A stretch of 25,845 bases of DNA, taken from JALZAI01 sp038212215. Lineage in GTDB: Bacteria; Actinomycetota; Actinomycetes; Mycobacteriales; Jatrophihabitantaceae. Positions 23,081-25,845 of the stretch are shown in pieces (position 1 is the stretch's first letter; each line of letters opens with the position of its first letter). Position numbers and translations under genes: made by a program. The stretch spans positions 1 to 25,845 of the forward strand of contig JBBQUT010000048.1 in the NCBI GenBank assembly GCA_038212215.1. The letters run 5' to 3'. The notes under the pieces are model-generated. The model was not told where the DNA came from and did no database searches. It saw only the letters and a program-made list of their open reading frames with translations.

Positions 23081-24064
23081 ATGCGAGCTGTTGTCGTCAC
23101 CGAACCCGGGCCTCCTGAGGTGCTGCGCGTCGAAACCGTGCCCGATGCCGTGCCGAAAGCCGGCGAGGTACTGGTCCGCGTTACCGCCACCGCCGTCAAC
23201 CGCGCCGATCTGCTGCAGCGGCAGGGCAATTACCCGCCGCCGCGTGGCGCTTCCCCCTACCTTGGTCTGGAATGTTCGGGCACGGTCCAGGCGCTGGGCG
23301 AGTCTGTCGCAGGTTGGAACGTCGGCGATCCGGTCTGCGCCCTGCTGGCCGGCGGCGGATACGCCGAGCTGGTGGCGGTTCCGGTGGGTCAGCTGTCACC
23401 GGCTCCGTCCGGGATCTCGCTCGTCGACGCCGGTGCCCTGCCCGAGGCGGCGTGCACCGTGTGGTCGATGGTGTTCGGCTCCGAGGCGGGGCGGCTGCAG
23501 CCCGGTGAGAGCCTGCTGGTGCACGGCGGATCCAGCGGCATCGGGACGATGGCCATCCAGCTCGCGCACCAGCGCGGGTCGAGGGTGCTCACCACCGTCG
23601 GAACCGCACGCAAGGCAGCCTTCTGCCGCGACCTCGGCGCCGACATCGTGATCAATTACCGGGACGAGGTGTTCGACGAACGGGTGCTCGAGGCGACCGA
23701 CAACGTCGGAGTCGATGTCATCCTGGACAACATGGGCGGCTCGTACCTGCCGCGCAATGTCGCGTCCTTGGCGCTCGGCGGTCGGCTGATCGTGCTCGGC
23801 ATGCAGGGCGGGCGCAAAGGCGAACTCGATCTCGGAACACTGATGGCCAAGCGCGCGACAGTCCACACAGCGGGGCTGCGTGCTCGTCCGATTACCCAGA
23901 AGGCGGCCATCGTGGCCGAGACCTCGGCTGCGGTGTGGCCGTTGGTCGAGTCCGGCGCCGTCAAGCTGGTCATTGATCGGGTGCTCACCCTCGACGACGT
24001 GGTCGAGGCGCACCGCCTCGTCGAGTCCAGCGAGCACATCGGCAAAGTACTGATGCGGATCTGA
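23081..24064 (+). CDS. Zinc-independent MDR oxidoreductase (NAD(P)H:quinone oxidoreductase type)
   Basis: The 327-residue protein belongs to the medium-chain dehydrogenase/reductase superfamily, PIG3/QOR-like branch. It has the GroES-like N-terminal domain (NRADLLQRQGNYPPPRGASP, GLECSGTV) and a Rossmann domain with VHGGSSGIGTMAIQLA (glycine motif 149-155). The catalytic zinc ligands of alcohol dehydrogenases are absent, as expected for quinone reductases. It probably reduces quinones or enones with NADPH. It is divergent from hutH, but nothing in the sequence links it to histidine catabolism. Confidence 0.92.
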   Translation: MRAVVVTEPGPPEVLRVETVPDAVPKAGEVLVRVTATAVNRADLLQRQGNYPPPRGASPYLGLECSGTVQALGESVAGWNVGDPVCALLAGGGYAELVAVPVGQLSPAPSGISLVDAGALPEAACTVWSMVFGSEAGRLQPGESLLVHGGSSGIGTMAIQLAHQRGSRVLTTVGTARKAAFCRDLGADIVINYRDEVFDERVLEATDNVGVDVILDNMGGSYLPRNVASLALGGRLIVLGMQGGRKGELDLGTLMAKRATVHTAGLRARPITQKAAIVAETSAAVWPLVESGAVKLVIDRVLTLDDVVEAHRLVESSEHIGKVLMRI

Positions 24065-24096
24065 GGGCGGCTCGGGCGTAGGTCAGACTGGAAGCC

Positions 24097-24328
24097 GTGA
24101 GCGAACGAAGTGAGCGAACCAGTGTGGTCGGGCTTGGCCGGTCGAACGAGCGAAGCGAGGCTCGGCCGTGAGCGAACGAAGTGAGCGAACCAGTGTGGTC
24201 GGGCTTGGCCGGTCGAACGAGCGAAGCGAGGCTCGGCCGTGAGCGAAGCTTGCGAGCGAACCAGTGTGATCGGGCTTGGCCGGTCGAACGAGCGAAGCGA
24301 GGCTCGGCCGTGAGCGAACGAAGTGAGC
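24097..24328 (+). repeat. Three 71-bp tandem repeats plus a partial copy at the bpa start, each with a coupled 24-codon mini-ORF
   Basis: Copies begin at 24097, 24168 and 24239, with a partial fourth at 24310. Copies 1 and 2 are identical; copy 3 differs at a few bases near its start (GAAGCTTGCGAGCG) and one G-to-A. Each copy starts GTGAGCGAA and encodes 24 codons ending in TGA, whose first two bases are the last two of the next GTG (GTGA overlap). Each copy ends with GAGG seven bases before the next GTG. GGCC and GAGC in the unit can pair with GCTCGGCC just before the next GTG, so the SD could be partly folded away. Whether the mini-ORFs are translated is unknown. Confidence 0.85.
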
Positions 24329-24912
24329 AGGAGCAGCCCGAGGCTGCGGCGACCGTAGTCGGCAAGGATGCCGGTCCACAGGATGCCGGTCCACAGGATG
24401 CCGGTCCCAAGGACGATAGGGAGACCATCACCAGCATGGTCGAACAGCCTGCCAAGGTCATGCGGATCGGCACCATGATCAAGCAACTGCTCGAGGAGGT
24501 GCGTGCCGCTCCGCTCGACGAGGCCGGACGGCAGCGGCTGCGCGAGATTCACGAAACCTCAGTCCACGAACTCGAGGACGGGCTGTCTGCGGAATTGCGG
24601 GCCGAACTCGACCGGCTGTCGCTGCCCTTTGGTGACGCGACTCCGTCCGAGGCGGAGCTCCGGATCGCCCAGGCGCAGCTCGTCGGCTGGCTCGAAGGGC
24701 TCTTTCACGGCATCCAGACCGCATTGTTCGCCCAGCAGATGGCCGCCCAGCAGCAGCTGGAGGAGATGCGCCGGCGGGCGCTGCCCGGCGGCGGTGCTCG
24801 GCCTGTCGTCATCGGACCCGGCGGGCAGATGATCGCTGCGCCGGGCAGTTCGCCGTTCGGTATGTCCGCAGGCGATGAGGACGACCCGCGCGGCACGGGC
24901 CAATACCTTTGA
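24310..24912 (+). CDS. bpa: Bacterial proteasome activator Bpa (BpaB/PafE, Rv3780-like)
   Basis: The 200-residue protein matches the Bpa family. The conserved core runs from MVEQPAKVMRIGTMIKQLLEE (43 onwards) through the helical region with VGWLEGLFHGIQTALFAQQM, and it ends in GQYL (197-200), the C-terminal tail that docks on the 20S proteasome and opens its gate. Bpa rings promote ATP-independent degradation of unfolded proteins, including under heat stress. The GTG at 24310 has GAGG 7 bases upstream and gives an N-terminal extension similar in length to the mycobacterial protein. The first codons (SERSE) come from the fourth copy of the 71-bp repeat. A 15-bp repeat encodes DAGPQ/DAGPK three times at residues 20-34. 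The frame is open upstream but only through repeats. Confidence 0.93.
   Translation: MSERSEQEQPEAAATVVGKDAGPQDAGPQDAGPKDDRETITSMVEQPAKVMRIGTMIKQLLEEVRAAPLDEAGRQRLREIHETSVHELEDGLSAELRAELDRLSLPFGDATPSEAELRIAQAQLVGWLEGLFHGIQTALFAQQMAAQQQLEEMRRRALPGGGARPVVIGPGGQMIAAPGSSPFGMSAGDEDDPRGTGQYL
24367..24411 (+). repeat. 15-bp triplicate repeat within bpa
   Basis: GATGCCGGTCCACAG occurs at 24367-24381 and 24382-24396, with a variant at 24397-24411. It encodes D-A-G-P-Q/K units in the disordered N-terminal tail of Bpa. Confidence 0.85.
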
Positions 24913-24916
24913 CCAG

Positions 24917-25738
24917 CTAAGCCAACAGCGCTTCGAGAACGATCGCTACGGCGTCGTCTTCGTTGGTGCCGACGATGTGGTCGGCTGCTTGCTTGGCGCG
25001 CGGATGCCCGTTGCCGACCGCGTAGGACGTACCGGCCCACAGCAGCATCGGCACGTCGTTGGGCATGTCGCCGATGGCGACCACCTGCTCCGCCGCGATG
25101 TCGTGGCGCGCCGCGAGTTCGGCCAGGCCGCTCGCCTTGGTGATGCCCGGCGCGGCAATCTCCAACAGGCCGAAGCGCGACGAGTGCGTGACGGACGCGC
25201 GTCCGGCAAGCAGCAGTTCGGCCGAGGTCAGGAAGTCATCGACGTCGGCCTCGCGATCCTTCGCTAGCAATTTGACCGCAGGGCGGTGCGCAATTTCCTC
25301 GATCGTCCCGATTGAGTGCGCCGGGATCGTCTCACCGCGCCGTCCCAGCGGCGGATTGATCTCCCAGTCGTGCACATAGCCCGCTTCGGCGGCGAAACTG
25401 TCGGCGTACTCGACAGCGAAGTGGACGGCCGGGAAGGCGGCGCGTAGGTCGATCGCCAACGCCTGAACGATCTCGGGCTCGATTGCATGTACCGAGAGCA
25501 CCTGCTCGGTGTGCAGGTCGTAGAGCACGGCGCCGTTCGCTCCGACGGCGATGCCGAGGTGGCCGGTGTCTTCGACGAGGGCGTCCAGCCAGCGCGGCGG
25601 GCGTCCGGTGACGAAGGCGACGATGAGCCCCGCGTCCTCGGCCGCCCGCAGGGCTTTGCGAGTTCGCGGCGAGATGGTTCCGTCGCGTCGAAGCAAGGTG
25701 CCGTCGAGATCGGTCGCCAACATCCGCACGTCGGTCAT
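24917..25738 (-). CDS. HAD-superfamily phosphatase, Cof type (Rv3813c-like)
   Basis: The 273-residue protein carries all HAD motifs: DLDGTLL (nucleophile D10, acid D12), VTGRPP (motif II), a Lys in RPAVKLLAK (motif III) and GDMPNDVPML (motif IV). A large C2-type cap lies between motifs II and III, as in Cof/YbiV sugar-phosphate phosphatases. It probably dephosphorylates small sugar phosphates or cofactors. The ATG at 25738 fits the family N-terminus. It is convergent with bpa, with a four-base gap and no visible terminator. Confidence 0.92.
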   Translation of the reverse strand: MTDVRMLATDLDGTLLRRDGTISPRTRKALRAAEDAGLIVAFVTGRPPRWLDALVEDTGHLGIAVGANGAVLYDLHTEQVLSVHAIEPEIVQALAIDLRAAFPAVHFAVEYADSFAAEAGYVHDWEINPPLGRRGETIPAHSIGTIEEIAHRPAVKLLAKDREADVDDFLTSAELLLAGRASVTHSSRFGLLEIAAPGITKASGLAELAARHDIAAEQVVAIGDMPNDVPMLLWAGTSYAVGNGHPRAKQAADHIVGTNEDDAVAIVLEALLA

Positions 25739-25740
25739 CG

Positions 25741-25845
25741 CGCGCTCAGCATCTCGTTGTCTTGAGGTCGATCACTGGTTCAGGTTACTGAGGTGGTGGT
25801 TGTCCACAGGTGTGGGTGATGGGGGGCGGGGGTGGTGGGTGGGTG
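25741..25845. promoter_or_regulatory. DnaA box and G-quadruplex-type tract at the right edge
   Basis: A perfect actinobacterial DnaA box, TTGTCCACA, lies at 25800-25808, and CCACA-GG-TGTGG (25804-25815) forms a small dyad with it. Directly after it, 25814-25843 contains five runs of three or more G separated by 1-4 bases. No gene is seen. The frame that stays open to the edge on the minus strand is Pro/Thr-rich and probably noncoding. Confidence 0.5.

Noticed and set aside
24181..24309. Upstream extension of bpa to the in-frame GTG at 24181
   Set aside because: The extra 43 residues are translated repeat DNA out of phase with the mini-ORFs, and the GTG at 24310 has a well-placed GAGG and gives a normal Bpa length.
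24097..24328. CRISPR array
   Set aside because: The 71-bp units are contiguous with no unique spacers and carry GTG-led mini-ORFs instead.
25741..25845. 3' end of an upstream minus-strand gene at the right edge
   Set aside because: Two of the three minus-strand frames close within about 100 bases, and the one open to the edge is a Pro/Thr-rich reading of the C-tract.

Overview
The window is high-GC DNA from an actinobacterium, probably from a proteasome-bearing lineage near Mycobacteriales, Frankiales or Jatrophihabitantales. The support is a bacterial proteasome activator (Bpa) ending in GQYL, the MurT/GatD pair, and the actinobacterial cluster ppiA - rhomboid - PH-domain protein - crgA - DUF881 - class E sortase - trpG. 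GTG and TTG starts and TANNNT -10 elements placed almost on start codons also fit. I cannot name a genus. Parts of this cluster (ppiA to trpG) lie close to oriC in mycobacteria, and DnaA-box-like 9-mers occur here, but no origin is visible.

Region 1 (1-6409) is a sugar and stress block. A possible decayed MazF-type toxin remnant sits at the left edge. It is followed by a promoter and a translationally coupled pair: a PfkB sugar kinase and a GH65 glycoside phosphorylase. A universal stress protein faces them, and divergent from that is an SLC45/sucrose-type MFS transporter fused to a second, apparently ATP-binding Usp domain. Together they suggest uptake of a glucoside, phosphorolysis to glucose-1-phosphate plus an acceptor, and phosphorylation of the acceptor. 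The substrate is unknown. Region 2 (6410-9832) holds two secreted proteins, a phospholipase-D-like protein and a sedolisin (S53) protease, ending at a clear hairpin terminator.

Region 3 (9850-17398) is a cell-envelope block. It contains MurT-GatD (lipid II amidation), a Lys/Ala-rich membrane protein, cyclophilin, a rhomboid protease with an N-terminal zinc-finger-like segment, a PH-domain membrane protein, CrgA (divisome), then DUF881 - sortase E - 58-aa microprotein - TrpG with stop/start overlaps. The crgA/DUF881 intergenic region carries four tandem 14-bp repeats and a perfect 17-bp dyad. Region 4 (17411-19756) is a minus-strand group (SDR reductase, DUF202, HhH-GPD DNA repair) back-to-back with a Nudix hydrolase whose start may abut the SDR start.

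Region 5 (19799-24064) is histidine catabolism (hutH-hutU, minus strand) divergent from a quinone-oxidoreductase-type MDR enzyme. Region 6 (24097-25845) is the most unusual. Three tandem 71-bp repeats each carry a Shine-Dalgarno-like GAGG, a GTG start and a 24-codon mini-ORF whose TGA overlaps the next copy's GTG, and a fourth partial copy forms the start of bpa. A convergent HAD phosphatase follows, then a perfect DnaA box beside a G-quadruplex-type tract at the right edge. No rRNA, tRNA, CRISPR array or insertion sequence was recognised.
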